Positions 35,453-45,131 are shown, numbered from the stretch's first letter. The stretch: DNA of 64,000 nucleotides from Candidatus Muproteobacteria bacterium (GCA_027449605.1 DAIDLH010000089.1:1-64000), one strand, 5' to 3'. Numbers and translations are program-made. Notes: generated by a model from the letters alone, not told the origin.

Positions 35453-36652
35453 ATGCCATCGAGAATTAAAATCGCCGCGGTCGTCCGCCAGTTGCCGATA
35501 CCGGTTCACGCGGGCCTGCATCTCGTCATCCACCACATCCTGCGCGGCCTGCTGGAACGCCACGAAGTCAAGGCATTCGTGCTCGACAGCGATTACGGGC
35601 CGGAGCTGTCCGGCTACTTTCTTCCGTTTCGCTGTTATGCCGCCAACGCGGCAAACTCGGCGCAACCGGTTTCCGCCGTTTCTCCGCCGCGGCGCCTGCC
35701 GCACGTCGCCCGGTATTACCGGTCCGCGCCGGAAAAACTCGCCTGGCTGCGGCAGGCCATCGACGATGAAAAGCCGGACGTGGTCATCGGGTTCGGTTAC
35801 GACCTGGCTCCGTATTTCGGATTGCTGTCGGCGCAAATTCCGAAAGTGCTCGACATCGTCGACTCGGAGATCCTGTTCCTGTGGCGTCAGATACGGTCCG
35901 GAGAGATCACCGCCGCCATGGCGAAACATCTCGTCGCCGCCCTCGTCGTCGCGCGGCGATACCTGCCGCGGTGCGATGCCCTGGTCACGGTGAGCGACGA
36001 AGACAGCGACAACATCCGGCGTTTCTCCGGCAACCCTCATGCCTGCACCGTCAGTAACGGGGTCGATTGCGATTATTTCCGGCCGACCGGCGCCACGCGA
36101 AAGATCGGCGGCCGGATCATCTTCACCGGCAGTCTCAACTGGCCTCCCAATCAGGCCGCCGTGAGCTGGTTTTTACAGCACTGCTGGGAACGCATCCAGC
36201 AACAGCGCCCCGATGCCAGCCTGGCGGTGATCGGAAAACTGCTCACGGATGATCTGCGACGCGCGTGGGAGCGATATCGAAACGTCCAGGTCATCGGCTT
36301 TGTGCCCGACATCCGCGAGCACATTCTGGCGGCGGAGGTTTCGATTGCGCCGATGGTGTCCGGTTCGGGCATCAAGAACAAGGTGCTCGAAGCCTGGGCC
36401 CTGGGTCAGGCCGTCGTGGCCACGCCGCTGGCGGCGCGCGGACTCCAATGCGAACACGAAACCAACATATTGATCGCCGAAACACCCGGCGACTATTCCG
36501 CGCAAGTGCTGCGCCTGCTGAATGACGGCGCCTTGCAACAACGCCTCGGCGCCAACGGCCGGCAAAACGTCCTGGCGCATTACTCCTGGGCCGGCGCGGT
36601 CGCGCAGTTCGAGCAGGTCATCCGTTCGGTGCTTCGCCGGAAGGGCGCATGA
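35453..36652 (+). CDS. Family 4-type glycosyltransferase
   Basis: GT-B fold glycosyltransferase of 399 residues. The C-terminal domain shows IIFTGSLNWPPNQAAVSWFL, VIGFVPDIREHI and the donor-site stretch IAPMVSGSGIKNKVLEAWA (E-x7-E region) followed by VVATPLAARGL. The pattern resembles glycosyltransferases linked to exosortase-A loci (similar to that at 51570-52823), but that link is inference. It shares the plus strand with the flippase and may be cotranscribed. Confidence 0.85.
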   Translation: MPSRIKIAAVVRQLPIPVHAGLHLVIHHILRGLLERHEVKAFVLDSDYGPELSGYFLPFRCYAANAANSAQPVSAVSPPRRLPHVARYYRSAPEKLAWLRQAIDDEKPDVVIGFGYDLAPYFGLLSAQIPKVLDIVDSEILFLWRQIRSGEITAAMAKHLVAALVVARRYLPRCDALVTVSDEDSDNIRRFSGNPHACTVSNGVDCDYFRPTGATRKIGGRIIFTGSLNWPPNQAAVSWFLQHCWERIQQQRPDASLAVIGKLLTDDLRRAWERYRNVQVIGFVPDIREHILAAEVSIAPMVSGSGIKNKVLEAWALGQAVVATPLAARGLQCEHETNILIAETPGDYSAQVLRLLNDGALQQRLGANGRQNVLAHYSWAGAVAQFEQVIRSVLRRKGA

Positions 36653-36718
36653 ACCCGGGTCCGGCCGTCGTGCGGCTCGACGCCCTGCCGATGGATCGTC
36701 CGGGCGACGGCGCTGTCA

Positions 36719-37768
36719 TCAAACGTCCTTGTCCCCCGCCGTCACAAACCACATGTCTTCTCCGGAAGGAAACAGCGGGTAACGGTCGCCCTGAGGCAGG
36801 CTGACCATCACGCGCTGAAAATCGCGCCGGCGAAAAAACCCGAATCGCCCCCAGGGCATGCCGAGAAAACTGCCGGTGCTGTAGCGAACATGGATGTCCG
36901 CGGCCAATCTTTCGCGTCGAACATGATCCAGAAATTCTCCGATCAGTCGTGCGCCAACCGTCGCATCCCCGGCCAGAAAGTCATCGACCACCACGACATT
37001 GTCGGCCACGTGAAACACGACATAGCCGCGCAGCCGGTCCTCGAGACGCAACTCGATTTTCCGATAACGCACCGTGGGATGCGCCTGGTAACGCCACTGA
37101 AGATGGCTGCGGTCCCGCAGCGCCAGAACCCTGCCGTGCTTGGGTATCTCGTTCCATAATTCATCGAAGCCCCGGTCGAACACATCGCCTGCCACCGCAC
37201 GACAGGGCCCATGGCGCGGCTGCCAGCCATCCAGGGAGGTGAATCTCGAGAGCGAGTTGATGGCGCGTGAAAACGCGTTAACCGGCCGGTTGTTCCCAAG
37301 CCATGCCCGACATCGCGGCCCGGCATCGACTATTTTCACCAGCCGCGCGATGGACGTGACCTGACGCCATCCGGCCCGTTCCAGCGAACCGGTGGCCTCG
37401 TCGTTGGGCAGCACCAGGCACGCACGCAACGCCTGCATTGCCGGATCCTGCCGCAAGAAGCGGAGCATCTGCGTCGCGACGCCGCGGCCGCGAGCCTCGG
37501 GGGCGACCGAAATATCTCCCAGCAGCCCCACCGGATATACGCCGTCCATGACGTAAAAATCATGCGGAATGACTGACGCCGCCGCCAGCTTGCGGCCCTG
37601 ACTGTCGGTCCCCCAGACGATCATGGCCTTCTCCCGGCAAGGCCGGCGCTGGTAGCGCCATTCGAAGTAACGCAGATCGCGCACCAGTTCGCGGTTGGCG
37701 TTGCGAAAAGCAACGACCTCCTCGACGCAGGTCTCGTAGGGAACGACGCTGAAACGTATGTCACTCAT
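36719..37768 (-). CDS. GNAT N-acetyltransferase
   Basis: A 349-residue protein whose first half is a recognisable GNAT domain: GLLGDISVAPEARGRGVATQML (the acetyl-CoA-binding R/QxxGxG/A) around residues 80-102, then CLVLPNDEATGSLERAGW. The second half resembles a further GNAT-like lobe. It may N-acetylate an amino sugar precursor, but no sugar aminotransferase is in the window. ATG start. The minus-strand methyltransferase gene is upstream (135-base gap). Confidence 0.78.
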   Translation of the reverse strand: MSDIRFSVVPYETCVEEVVAFRNANRELVRDLRYFEWRYQRRPCREKAMIVWGTDSQGRKLAAASVIPHDFYVMDGVYPVGLLGDISVAPEARGRGVATQMLRFLRQDPAMQALRACLVLPNDEATGSLERAGWRQVTSIARLVKIVDAGPRCRAWLGNNRPVNAFSRAINSLSRFTSLDGWQPRHGPCRAVAGDVFDRGFDELWNEIPKHGRVLALRDRSHLQWRYQAHPTVRYRKIELRLEDRLRGYVVFHVADNVVVVDDFLAGDATVGARLIGEFLDHVRRERLAADIHVRYSTGSFLGMPWGRFGFFRRRDFQRVMVSLPQGDRYPLFPSGEDMWFVTAGDKDV

Positions 37769-37903
37769 CGTGAATCAGCAGTGGTATGAGCGAGTGTCCG
37801 GAAAAAACGATTCGCATTCTGTATACGCCGGCCTCGCCGTGAGCGTCCGCGTGACACGATTTCCGGTCAGCGCGCGTGACCGCAACCCGCCGGGATCACC
37901 TCA

Positions 37904-38683
37904 TCATGGCATGGAGAGCGTGGCGGTAACGTGATTGATGAACAGTTCGCGCAGAATTGGCAATTTGGCGAGAAAATCGAGGCCCTTGATGCAATCGTGG
38001 CGGTAATTTTCCACCTTGAGTCCGCTGGCCGCAATGATGCGCTCGAACTTGGCGACGCTCATTTTATTCAGGCCCGACTCACAGTCCTCGTAGCGCATCG
38101 CCCCGTCGGAACGAAAGCGCGCGCGCACCGCCATCACGGTTCTCTCGGTAAACAGCAGATTGAGCCAGGGAACCCGGCAGAAAAAATGCATGTGACTGCC
38201 GTAAGGCGCGAACCACGGCGGGCCGAAGGTGATCAGGAGCTTCCCTCCGGGCTTCAGAAGCAGCTTCATCTCCTCCAGCGTGGCGGCCGGTTCCGGATAA
38301 TGCTCCATCGCGTCCTTGGATATCACAACGTCGAACGTTCCCCGCATGTCAGGGGCTATTCGTTCACGGAATGTCAGGCGTTCCTTCGGCAGCGACTGAC
38401 TCTCGGCATGCTGTACCGCCTTGTCCAGCGTCTTGCGATTCGTGTCCAGGCCGCATACCTCGCACTCTTCGGCGCGCACCAGAGCCACCGACTGTCGGCC
38501 GGTGCCGCAACCGAAGTCGACGACGCGCTTGCGCCATACCAGATGATGGAAATCAGGATATTTGTCGCGCAGCATGGCCAGGTGATCCTCCGGCTCATCC
38601 CCATGCGCCGCCGGCCCGGAGGAAAAATCGGAGCCGCCCGGCTGGCGTGACAAGGCCAGCAATATTTTTTCATCTATTCTCAT
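37904..38683 (-). CDS. Class I SAM-dependent methyltransferase
   Basis: Rossmann-fold methyltransferase of 259 residues. Motif I VVDFGCGTGRQSVAL, the acidic end of strand 2 (VCGLDTN) and the FDVVISKDAMEHYPEP motif with a post-motif LLKPGGKLLIT are typical of Methyltransf_11-like sugar or small-molecule methyltransferases. It may cap or decorate the polysaccharide; the substrate is unknown. I chose the ATG at 38683, preceded by GAGGGG; the frame is open eleven codons upstream. Confidence 0.82.
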   Translation of the reverse strand: MRIDEKILLALSRQPGGSDFSSGPAAHGDEPEDHLAMLRDKYPDFHHLVWRKRVVDFGCGTGRQSVALVRAEECEVCGLDTNRKTLDKAVQHAESQSLPKERLTFRERIAPDMRGTFDVVISKDAMEHYPEPAATLEEMKLLLKPGGKLLITFGPPWFAPYGSHMHFFCRVPWLNLLFTERTVMAVRARFRSDGAMRYEDCESGLNKMSVAKFERIIAASGLKVENYRHDCIKGLDFLAKLPILRELFINHVTATLSMP

Positions 38684-38807
38684 GACCCCTCGCTGCAAGC
38701 CGACTGCGCATATCATTATAAGGTCCCACGCGGCTCACGACCACGCCGCCGGACCCGGCGGGCAGCGGGTGACGGCGCGCTACGACCCTGTTCGCCATGC
38801 CGCGAAT

Positions 38808-39962
38808 CTAGTTCGGCGCCCCGGCGTCCCGAACGCCGTTTTTTACCGTGAACCGGTAAAACCGGTCGAAATTTCCGACCATCGCTTCCAGGCTCATCTC
38901 ATTGCGCAGCTTCTCTTTTGCGCTGCTAACGAACCGGCGACGGGCGGACTCGTCGTCGATGATGCGCAGGATATTCCGCGCGAGCGCGTGATGGTCGCCG
39001 ACGTTGAACGTATAGCCGTTGACGTTGTCCGTGATCAGATCGGGATTACCGCCGCTGTTCGAGACCACGCAGGGAATCTCCGCCGCCATGTATTCCATGA
39101 TCGCGTTGGAAAGTCCCTCGCCTTCCGAGCAGTTCACGCCGACGTCGAGGATCGACAGGAAATCCAGAACGTTACCGTTCGCGTGGGCGAAATGCACGCG
39201 TCGCGATATGCCCAGCGACGCCACCATCTGTTGAATCGCCTTTTTGGGCTCGCCCGGCACCGAGTCGCATCCCACCAACAGGAAGTCGATATCGTCGCGT
39301 TCCTGCGCGATTTCATTGGCCGCGAGCACGAACGTCTCGTGCCGCTTCATCGGCCGGTAATTGGCGATCAGGCCGACCACCTTTTTGCCGGCGGGGATTG
39401 GCAGGGACTGTTTGAGTTCATCGGCGGGCGCGCCGCGCTGGAAGGAATCCACGGGAATGCCGTTGTAGATCACGACGATTTTCTCCGCGGGAACACGTTC
39501 GACACGCTCGGTAAGCCGCTTGACCTGGTTCGAATTGGTGACGATCCGGCTCACGAAGCGGTTTGCCAGTCGCGTCATGCGCAGGTAACGCCGGCTCATC
39601 CATTCGCCGTAATCGCGCCGGCTCGAGACGATCGCGCGAACACCCGCCAGGCGCGCGGCGAAAACACCGATGATATTGGCCACGGGGAAAAACGTATGCA
39701 CGACGTCCGGCTTCGTGGTCCGAAGATGACCCGTCATCCTGAAAAAATTGCGATAGGTATAGGCGCGCCGGAAATTATCGACTTGAAACACACTGACGCG
39801 GCAGCCGAGATCGAGGCCGCGGGTCGCAAGCCATTCGCTCGGCCGCAGGGAAATCAGCTCGATGTCGAAACGATTCGACAGCCCCAGAATCATTTTCTCG
39901 AGCTGGTTTTCGGTGCCGCCCTGCGCGTGGGCGTAATGATCGATGATGAAGGTAATTCGCAT
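38808..39962 (-). CDS. Family 4 glycosyltransferase
   Basis: GT-B enzyme of 384 residues. MRITFIIDHYAHAQGGTENQLEKM is the standard GT4 N-terminus (GGTE). VVIYNGIPVDSFQRG, KVVGLIANYRPMKRH and the C-terminal CSEGEGLSNAIMEYMAAEIP (E-x7-E) complete the signature. I chose the ATG at 39962 over an upstream in-frame start that would overlap the deacetylase gene by more. Even so it begins only 26 bases before the deacetylase stop is passed, implying tight coupling with 39988-40824. Confidence 0.88.
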   Translation of the reverse strand: MRITFIIDHYAHAQGGTENQLEKMILGLSNRFDIELISLRPSEWLATRGLDLGCRVSVFQVDNFRRAYTYRNFFRMTGHLRTTKPDVVHTFFPVANIIGVFAARLAGVRAIVSSRRDYGEWMSRRYLRMTRLANRFVSRIVTNSNQVKRLTERVERVPAEKIVVIYNGIPVDSFQRGAPADELKQSLPIPAGKKVVGLIANYRPMKRHETFVLAANEIAQERDDIDFLLVGCDSVPGEPKKAIQQMVASLGISRRVHFAHANGNVLDFLSILDVGVNCSEGEGLSNAIMEYMAAEIPCVVSNSGGNPDLITDNVNGYTFNVGDHHALARNILRIIDDESARRRFVSSAKEKLRNEMSLEAMVGNFDRFYRFTVKNGVRDAGAPN

Positions 39963-39987
39963 GGGGTGCCGCGCGTCCTCCGGCTGG

Positions 39988-40824
39988 TTACACGCCTGTT
40001 GTTCCGGGGACGCCGTACGCGACCGCGATGCGCTCAAAGGCGAAATCGGCGAGCAATCGCGCCAAACCTTTCTCGGTCTTGTGCAGGTTCACATAATGGC
40101 GAAAACGGTAGAGCGCCGGCACCGGCATTCTCGGCTGCCCCGGATCGAGCTCCCATGGGTGCAGGTAGAACGTGAATCGCTGCTGCCGGGCGTTCAGGCG
40201 CCGCAGGAGAAACCTGAAATATGCATAGGGAAACAACCGGAAGTAACCGCCGCCGGCGACCGGCAGGCCGAGGTTGCGGATCTTGTACACCGCCAGGGGT
40301 ATCTCCATCAGGCCGTTCGGCCAGCGGAACGGAAGCGTGCCGCGCTCGGCGAAGCCGTAACGATCGTGCAGGGACGTCGGGAAAACGCTCGAGTCGTAGG
40401 CGAATCCCTCCTCCTTCAACACATCGATGGCCCACATCGTGTCACTCACGATCGAAAAACTCGGCGCCCGATATCCCCATACCGGCTTGCCGGTCAGGTC
40501 CTCCAGCAACTGTTTCGAGCGACGGAGGTCGGCACGGAAAGTTTCTTCCGTCATGTTGTAAACGAGATCGTGCCCGTAACCGTGCGAGGCCACCTCATGA
40601 CCCTCGCGATCGACATCCTTGACGAGTTGCGGGCAGCGCGCGGCGACCCAGCCGAGGAAAAAGAACGTTGCCTTGGTCTCGCTGGCGCGCAGCAGCGCCA
40701 GGATCCGGCGCGTATTGGCTTCCACCCGTAACGGCAGCGATTCCCACTGTTCGCGCGGCACCGCCGAACGCAGGTTTTCCACCTGGAACCAGTCTTCAAC
40801 GTCGAATGAAAGGCCGTTCTTCAT
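39988..40824 (-). CDS. Polysaccharide deacetylase, XrtA/PEP-CTERM-associated type (NodB fold plus DUF3473-like tail)
   Basis: A 278-residue carbohydrate esterase-4 protein close to the deacetylases of exosortase-A exopolysaccharide loci. The family start is LSFDVEDWFQVENL, with the metal Asp in VED. KATFFFLGWVAARCPQLVK, HEVASHGYGH (HxxxH-type ligands) and GYRAPSFSI follow. The C-terminal DUF3473-like part has GGGYFRLFPYAYFRFLLRR, FYLHPWELDPGQPRMP and FRHYVNL. No signal peptide is seen. It is expected to deacetylate N-acetyl sugars during polymer assembly. No exosortase gene is in the window. Confidence 0.88.
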   Translation of the reverse strand: MKNGLSFDVEDWFQVENLRSAVPREQWESLPLRVEANTRRILALLRASETKATFFFLGWVAARCPQLVKDVDREGHEVASHGYGHDLVYNMTEETFRADLRRSKQLLEDLTGKPVWGYRAPSFSIVSDTMWAIDVLKEEGFAYDSSVFPTSLHDRYGFAERGTLPFRWPNGLMEIPLAVYKIRNLGLPVAGGGYFRLFPYAYFRFLLRRLNARQQRFTFYLHPWELDPGQPRMPVPALYRFRHYVNLHKTEKGLARLLADFAFERIAVAYGVPGTTGV

Positions 40825-40894
40825 TCCGGTCTGTTGCCTCGCTGCCTCGAATTTTCCGCTCGCCGGAACGGCGAGATGAATTCGCCTTTTATGC

Positions 40895-41905
40895 CTAGTT
40901 CAGAAATTGCCCGATTCCGCCGACCAGCCCCAGTTTGAACACGTCGATCGAATCGTAACGCCCGACCCCGATGCGTGGCAATGCGAACAACGGCTCACCC
41001 CTGCCCCACGGACGCGGGACGGTTGACAGGGCCGCTTCGAATCCCGCCTCGACCACCGCGGAAGCGACGGCGTCATTGAAGTCGCCGTTCGGATAGGCAA
41101 AATAGTTCACGCGGCGTCCGGTCCACGATTCCAGCAGTTCCTTGGAGCGAACCGCGCTTTCGAGCGCCGCCCGGCGATCGATCTGGGTCAGGATGTTGTG
41201 GCAATGGGAATGCGCCCCGATCGTCACCAGCGGACAATCGGCCAATTCCCTCACATCGCTTATGGAAAGCGGTGCGATGCCGCGGTAACGCGGCTCTTGG
41301 GGTCCGATGCGCTTTATCATGTCGTCGACCACCTGCTCGCGCCTCGCCGGTTCCAGTTTCTTGAGTGACGACAAAAGTTCCTGAATCCTGATCCAGTTTG
41401 CGGCGCCCCGGGTTTCGTTGATCGTATACGCGGCCGACGAACCCGACGGGAGAGAAACGGTGACCGGTGCGTCGACCTGAAGCGCGTTGACCAGACGATC
41501 GAACCAGTATGGAGTCCGGTCCTGCACCTGGCCGGTCGCGACGAATATCGTCGCCGGCAGATCCAGGGCTTCGATGATCGGCAGCAGGATATCCCGATTC
41601 CCGCGGTCGCCATCGTCGAAGGTCACGACCGCCACGGGTCGGTCCGGTCCATTGGGCTGCGTCATGCGCGCGATCGCCTGTGCCAGGCTCAGGACATCGA
41701 ACTTGGAACGCAGATAGTCCATCTGCCTCAAAAAATCGGTGCGCTTGACGACCGTCCACGCCTCGATGTCGTCACCGTCTTCGGCCAGCTCGTGGTACAT
41801 CAAAACCACGGCCTTGCCGCCGAGCCGTCGCCGGCGCGCCGGTCCGAACAGCGGCTCCCACGCGGCCAGCCGGTACATCGCCGATTTTGCAAGCTGCCTG
41901 AGCAT
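40895..41905 (-). CDS. Polysaccharide deacetylase (NodB fold)
   Basis: Carbohydrate esterase-4 family protein of 336 residues. VVLMYHELAEDG, the catalytic VAVVTFDDGDRGN and the metal ligands in IGAHSHCHNIL are present. A later YFAYPNGDFND stretch completes the family pattern, and a segment around residues 120-190 is an insertion. The ATG at 41905 starts MLRQLAKSAMYRLAAW; a TTG 11 codons upstream is possible. Another family member is at 52820-53656. Confidence 0.87.
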   Translation of the reverse strand: MLRQLAKSAMYRLAAWEPLFGPARRRRLGGKAVVLMYHELAEDGDDIEAWTVVKRTDFLRQMDYLRSKFDVLSLAQAIARMTQPNGPDRPVAVVTFDDGDRGNRDILLPIIEALDLPATIFVATGQVQDRTPYWFDRLVNALQVDAPVTVSLPSGSSAAYTINETRGAANWIRIQELLSSLKKLEPARREQVVDDMIKRIGPQEPRYRGIAPLSISDVRELADCPLVTIGAHSHCHNILTQIDRRAALESAVRSKELLESWTGRRVNYFAYPNGDFNDAVASAVVEAGFEAALSTVPRPWGRGEPLFALPRIGVGRYDSIDVFKLGLVGGIGQFLN

Positions 41906-41944
41906 GTCGTGTGATGAATCCTTACGGTGACGCAGCAAATGTAT

Positions 41945-42739
41945 TCACAACAACCGATAACCCTTCGCCCTGAACTCGCGTACTTGTTCGCTCGTCGGAA
42001 AACTGAAGTAGGTCGCTTCGGCCGAATCGTTCGGCACGGGCTGGAGTCGGGCCTCGCGAATGCCCTGCACCGCTTCGATCATCAGGCGCGCGCCGAAACG
42101 CTTGGTGCGCCGTATCAGCGCCTCCAGGCTTTCGCCCGGCTCGATGGGGCTCTCGCGCTGCAACAGGATGTCGCCGTCGTCCAGCCTGGCATTGATCCGG
42201 TGCACGGTCGTGCCCACCGCCTTTTCGCCGTGATACATCTGCCAGAAGTTGGGCAGCATGCCGCGATATTTGGGAAGCTTGGCGTTGTGAATGTTGATGC
42301 AGCCATGCTTCGGGACGGCCAGCAGCGGTTCCCGGAAAATCTGCGGCGCGGCCACCGAGATGATCAGGTCGAGCCCCATGGAGCGGAGCGACTCCAGGAA
42401 AGCCGGTTCGTTGACGTTCGCCACCTCCAGCACCGGCACCCGGTAATGCTCGCAGACCTGCCGGATGGAATAGAACCGGCGCGTGCGCCATACGTTTCGC
42501 AGCCGGATCATCAATTTGTAATAGACGTAGCGCAGCCCCATCCGCACGAAGTCGACGGGCCCGTAGAAGCCGTACATCTGGCGCACGAGCCCGGACAGAC
42601 TCTTCTTGCCCATGGTCGGAGCGATCACCACGCCGGCGATCTCGTCCCGGCGAGGGTAATGCGCCAGGAACTCCTCGAAAAACAAGCGGACATAGAACGG
42701 GTCCTCCTGGGTAATGAACAGGATCCTGAATGCCGTCAT
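41945..42739 (-). CDS. Formyltransferase-family protein (possible sugar N-formyltransferase)
   Basis: A 264-residue protein with the formyltetrahydrofolate-dependent formyltransferase fold of Fmt, PurN and ArnA. The catalytic Asn-His-Asp set is visible: NIHNAKLPKYRG (Asn and His) and LDDGDILLQ (Asp). The length suits small sugar N-formyltransferases such as VioF/WlaRD-type enzymes, which modify dTDP-aminosugars. No aminotransferase for such a sugar is in this window. The ATG at 42739 overlaps the upstream glycosyltransferase stop by four bases; the longer open frame is not family-like. Confidence 0.82.
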   Translation of the reverse strand: MTAFRILFITQEDPFYVRLFFEEFLAHYPRRDEIAGVVIAPTMGKKSLSGLVRQMYGFYGPVDFVRMGLRYVYYKLMIRLRNVWRTRRFYSIRQVCEHYRVPVLEVANVNEPAFLESLRSMGLDLIISVAAPQIFREPLLAVPKHGCINIHNAKLPKYRGMLPNFWQMYHGEKAVGTTVHRINARLDDGDILLQRESPIEPGESLEALIRRTKRFGARLMIEAVQGIREARLQPVPNDSAEATYFSFPTSEQVREFRAKGYRLL

Positions 42740-43875
42740 TTCCTCACCGTTTCCCAGGTGACGGCCTTGTGGCCCCGCCAGATCCGGTACATGGCAACCA
42801 CCGCGGCCAGATTGACGGTCACGAAATAGAGCGGAATCGTCAACGGCTTGGCCAGCAGGTTGCGCGGCTCCGCGACATACCCGATCAGCGCCAGCGCGTA
42901 AAACGCCAGTTGCAGCGCCAGCGCCGCGTTGTAGAACGGAACCCCCAGCAGGAACAGATTGGAAACCAGCGCGATCGCCATGAACACGGGGATGAACCAG
43001 CGCAGCACCTTGTGCGAAAGCAGCTGGAACGCCACGAAACCGTGGCGCAACGGATTGAACAGCGTTTTCATGTAAAGCAGTCCGCGCATGCCGCGGGTGA
43101 TGACGCGCACGCGCATGCGGAACTCCTCCTGGCTTTTTTCGGTGGTCTCCTCGTAGGCGATGGCATCGGGCTCGAACACGATGCGGTATCCCTTTTCCAG
43201 GACCTTCAACGGCTCGACCAGATCGCTGATGATGTCCGCCGGCAGCGGCGCATACGCGTCGCGTCGCACCGAGTAGATGCAGCCGCAACATCCGGTGACC
43301 GTCTTGATGTCGGTCTGCATCGTCTTGATCGCATTTTCGTACCTCCAGAACAGGATGCTGCCCAGGCCGATGGCCGCTCCCGTGGGATTGCAGTATTCAT
43401 AGCGCCCGCTCACGGCGCCGACCGAGGGATCGGCGTAATTGCGCACCAGGTTGCGGATCGCCGAACGCTCGTAGCGGGTCGTGGCGTCGGAGAAGATGAC
43501 GATGTCGCCGCTCGCCTGCCTGACGGCCTGGTTCTGCGTCTCCGTCTTGCCGACGCGTCCTTCCACGCGAATCAGCCTCACCCCGCGGTCGGAAAATCCC
43601 TTGACGATCTGATCGGTGCGATCGGTCGATCCGTCGGAAGCCACGATGATTTCCAGCCTGTCCGCCGGATAGTCGAGCGTCAGCACCTGCTCGAGCTTCG
43701 CCGCGATGTTCTTCTCCTCGTTGTAGGCCGTGATCAGGTAAGTGACCCTGGGCTCGATGGGGCTCCGCCGGACGGGATTGTGCACGAGGCGCGACAGCAC
43801 CAGGATCACCAGCGAATATCCGACGTAGGTGAAGGCGATCAATCCGATCGCGAACCAGAACGCTATTTCAGCCAC
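42736..43875 (-). CDS. Membrane family 2 glycosyltransferase
   Basis: A 379-residue GT2 enzyme with an N-terminal membrane anchor (FWFAIGLIAFTYVGYSLVIL), a catalytic domain (TYLITAYNEEKNIAAKLEQV, ASDGSTDRT, GKTETQNQAV, VIFSDATT) and three to four C-terminal membrane segments (about 280-365). This layout resembles processive or repeat-unit polysaccharide synthases; the usual QxxRW is not clear here. Its stop overlaps the formyltransferase start by four bases, so the two products are probably made together. Confidence 0.86.
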   Translation of the reverse strand: MAEIAFWFAIGLIAFTYVGYSLVILVLSRLVHNPVRRSPIEPRVTYLITAYNEEKNIAAKLEQVLTLDYPADRLEIIVASDGSTDRTDQIVKGFSDRGVRLIRVEGRVGKTETQNQAVRQASGDIVIFSDATTRYERSAIRNLVRNYADPSVGAVSGRYEYCNPTGAAIGLGSILFWRYENAIKTMQTDIKTVTGCCGCIYSVRRDAYAPLPADIISDLVEPLKVLEKGYRIVFEPDAIAYEETTEKSQEEFRMRVRVITRGMRGLLYMKTLFNPLRHGFVAFQLLSHKVLRWFIPVFMAIALVSNLFLLGVPFYNAALALQLAFYALALIGYVAEPRNLLAKPLTIPLYFVTVNLAAVVAMYRIWRGHKAVTWETVRK

Positions 43876-43934
43876 TGATCGTCATCCTCGTGCGCTTGCC
43901 TGGAGTCCGGAGACGTTCCGTCCCGATGTTCGGG

Positions 43935-45113
43935 TCAAGCCGTTCCATGCGATCCCGCTTGCGGCGCCTCGGCGGCGCCGCGGACGGTGGCTTTGAGACG
44001 TTCGCGCAACGCGAAGGCGCCGCGGGCCAACCGACCGGAAAACGTCGCGTTATACAGATGGCAGTCGAACAAAGCCCGGGCCTCGCGGGTAAATGTGTGT
44101 TTATAGGGCTCATCGCCCTGGAGAAAATTGAATTCCGTGCAACCCGTCGCGAACGCTTCCCGGATGGCCTCGCCGATGATGACGACCCCGGGCGAGGCCG
44201 ATGACCAGTCGGGATTGTATCCGAGCTGATAGAAGAAAATGCGGCCGCCGCAACGCAACCCGTAAAGCACGGCGACGATCCCGGCTTCGTCTTTCAGACA
44301 TCTGAGCATGACGTCCTCCGGATGCAGGCGCCGGAGCAAAGCGCGGTGAAATTCGAATATCGGTGAACGGTCGAAGGTGCTCGTGATTCCCTTCACTTCC
44401 GCCCGTCTGGCATGAAGCTCGAACAGCGTACGCAACGCGGTTTCGAACTCGGCCGGTTCGAAAGCCGCGTACCGCAGCTTTCCCTCCTCGATCATTTTCT
44501 TTCGCGGACTCTTTATCTTGTAACGGTCCTTCTTCGGCAGCCTGGCCAGATAATCGTCGAAACTGCCGGCCAGCTCGACATACGGCGCCACCGAAACCTG
44601 GCGAAGCGCGAATTGCAGCTTTCCGCGGGAAAGCGGCAGGTGGCGGAGCAGATCGCTGTCCTGCGCGAGCGCAGGCAAACGCGCCCATGTCCACCCGGGG
44701 AAATCCGCCGAAAGAAAATCCAGAGCCGCCGCCACGCAGGCCGGCGCATCCGCCGGAGCGCAGATGATATCCAGATGATCCGGGTACACCTCGGTGGCGC
44801 CGCAATAATCCAGCGTCGCGCCGGTCAGCCATTGACCGGCCGCGGAACCGCGGCGCCTGAAAAGCGGGAGAATGCCGCGCAGCTCGCCGCCGTCGCGGAT
44901 GAACATTGGAACGAGTTCGTGTTCGGCGCCGAATTGCTCCCACCACGTGAAGATCCACTCCCAGGTGCAGAAGGGTGAGGCGAATCGCATGGTCGAAACC
45001 AGCCGGTTCCAGGAAGTCCGGCTCTCCCGAAACTCCTCGATCGTGGCCCGGTGCACGGTGTAACGCCCGGCCGTCGTTGTCACGGCCCGGTCGTGTGCGG
45101 CTACGGAATTCAC
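43935..45113 (-). CDS. CelD/FemAB-like GNAT-fold acyltransferase
   Basis: A 392-residue member of the same family as 31546-32703. Family features are FCTWEWIFTWWEQFG, GILPLFRRR, LPKKDRYKIKSPRKKMIEE and FFYQLGYNPDWSSASPGVVI, followed by FNFLQGDEPYKH. In exosortase-linked loci such proteins are annotated FemAB-like; the real substrate is unknown. GTG start with GGGGGC upstream. Two copies in one locus suggest two different N-acylations, which is inference. Confidence 0.8.
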   Translation of the reverse strand: MNSVAAHDRAVTTTAGRYTVHRATIEEFRESRTSWNRLVSTMRFASPFCTWEWIFTWWEQFGAEHELVPMFIRDGGELRGILPLFRRRGSAAGQWLTGATLDYCGATEVYPDHLDIICAPADAPACVAAALDFLSADFPGWTWARLPALAQDSDLLRHLPLSRGKLQFALRQVSVAPYVELAGSFDDYLARLPKKDRYKIKSPRKKMIEEGKLRYAAFEPAEFETALRTLFELHARRAEVKGITSTFDRSPIFEFHRALLRRLHPEDVMLRCLKDEAGIVAVLYGLRCGGRIFFYQLGYNPDWSSASPGVVIIGEAIREAFATGCTEFNFLQGDEPYKHTFTREARALFDCHLYNATFSGRLARGAFALRERLKATVRGAAEAPQAGSHGTA

Positions 45114-45131
45114 TTGTGCCCCCGAACCATG

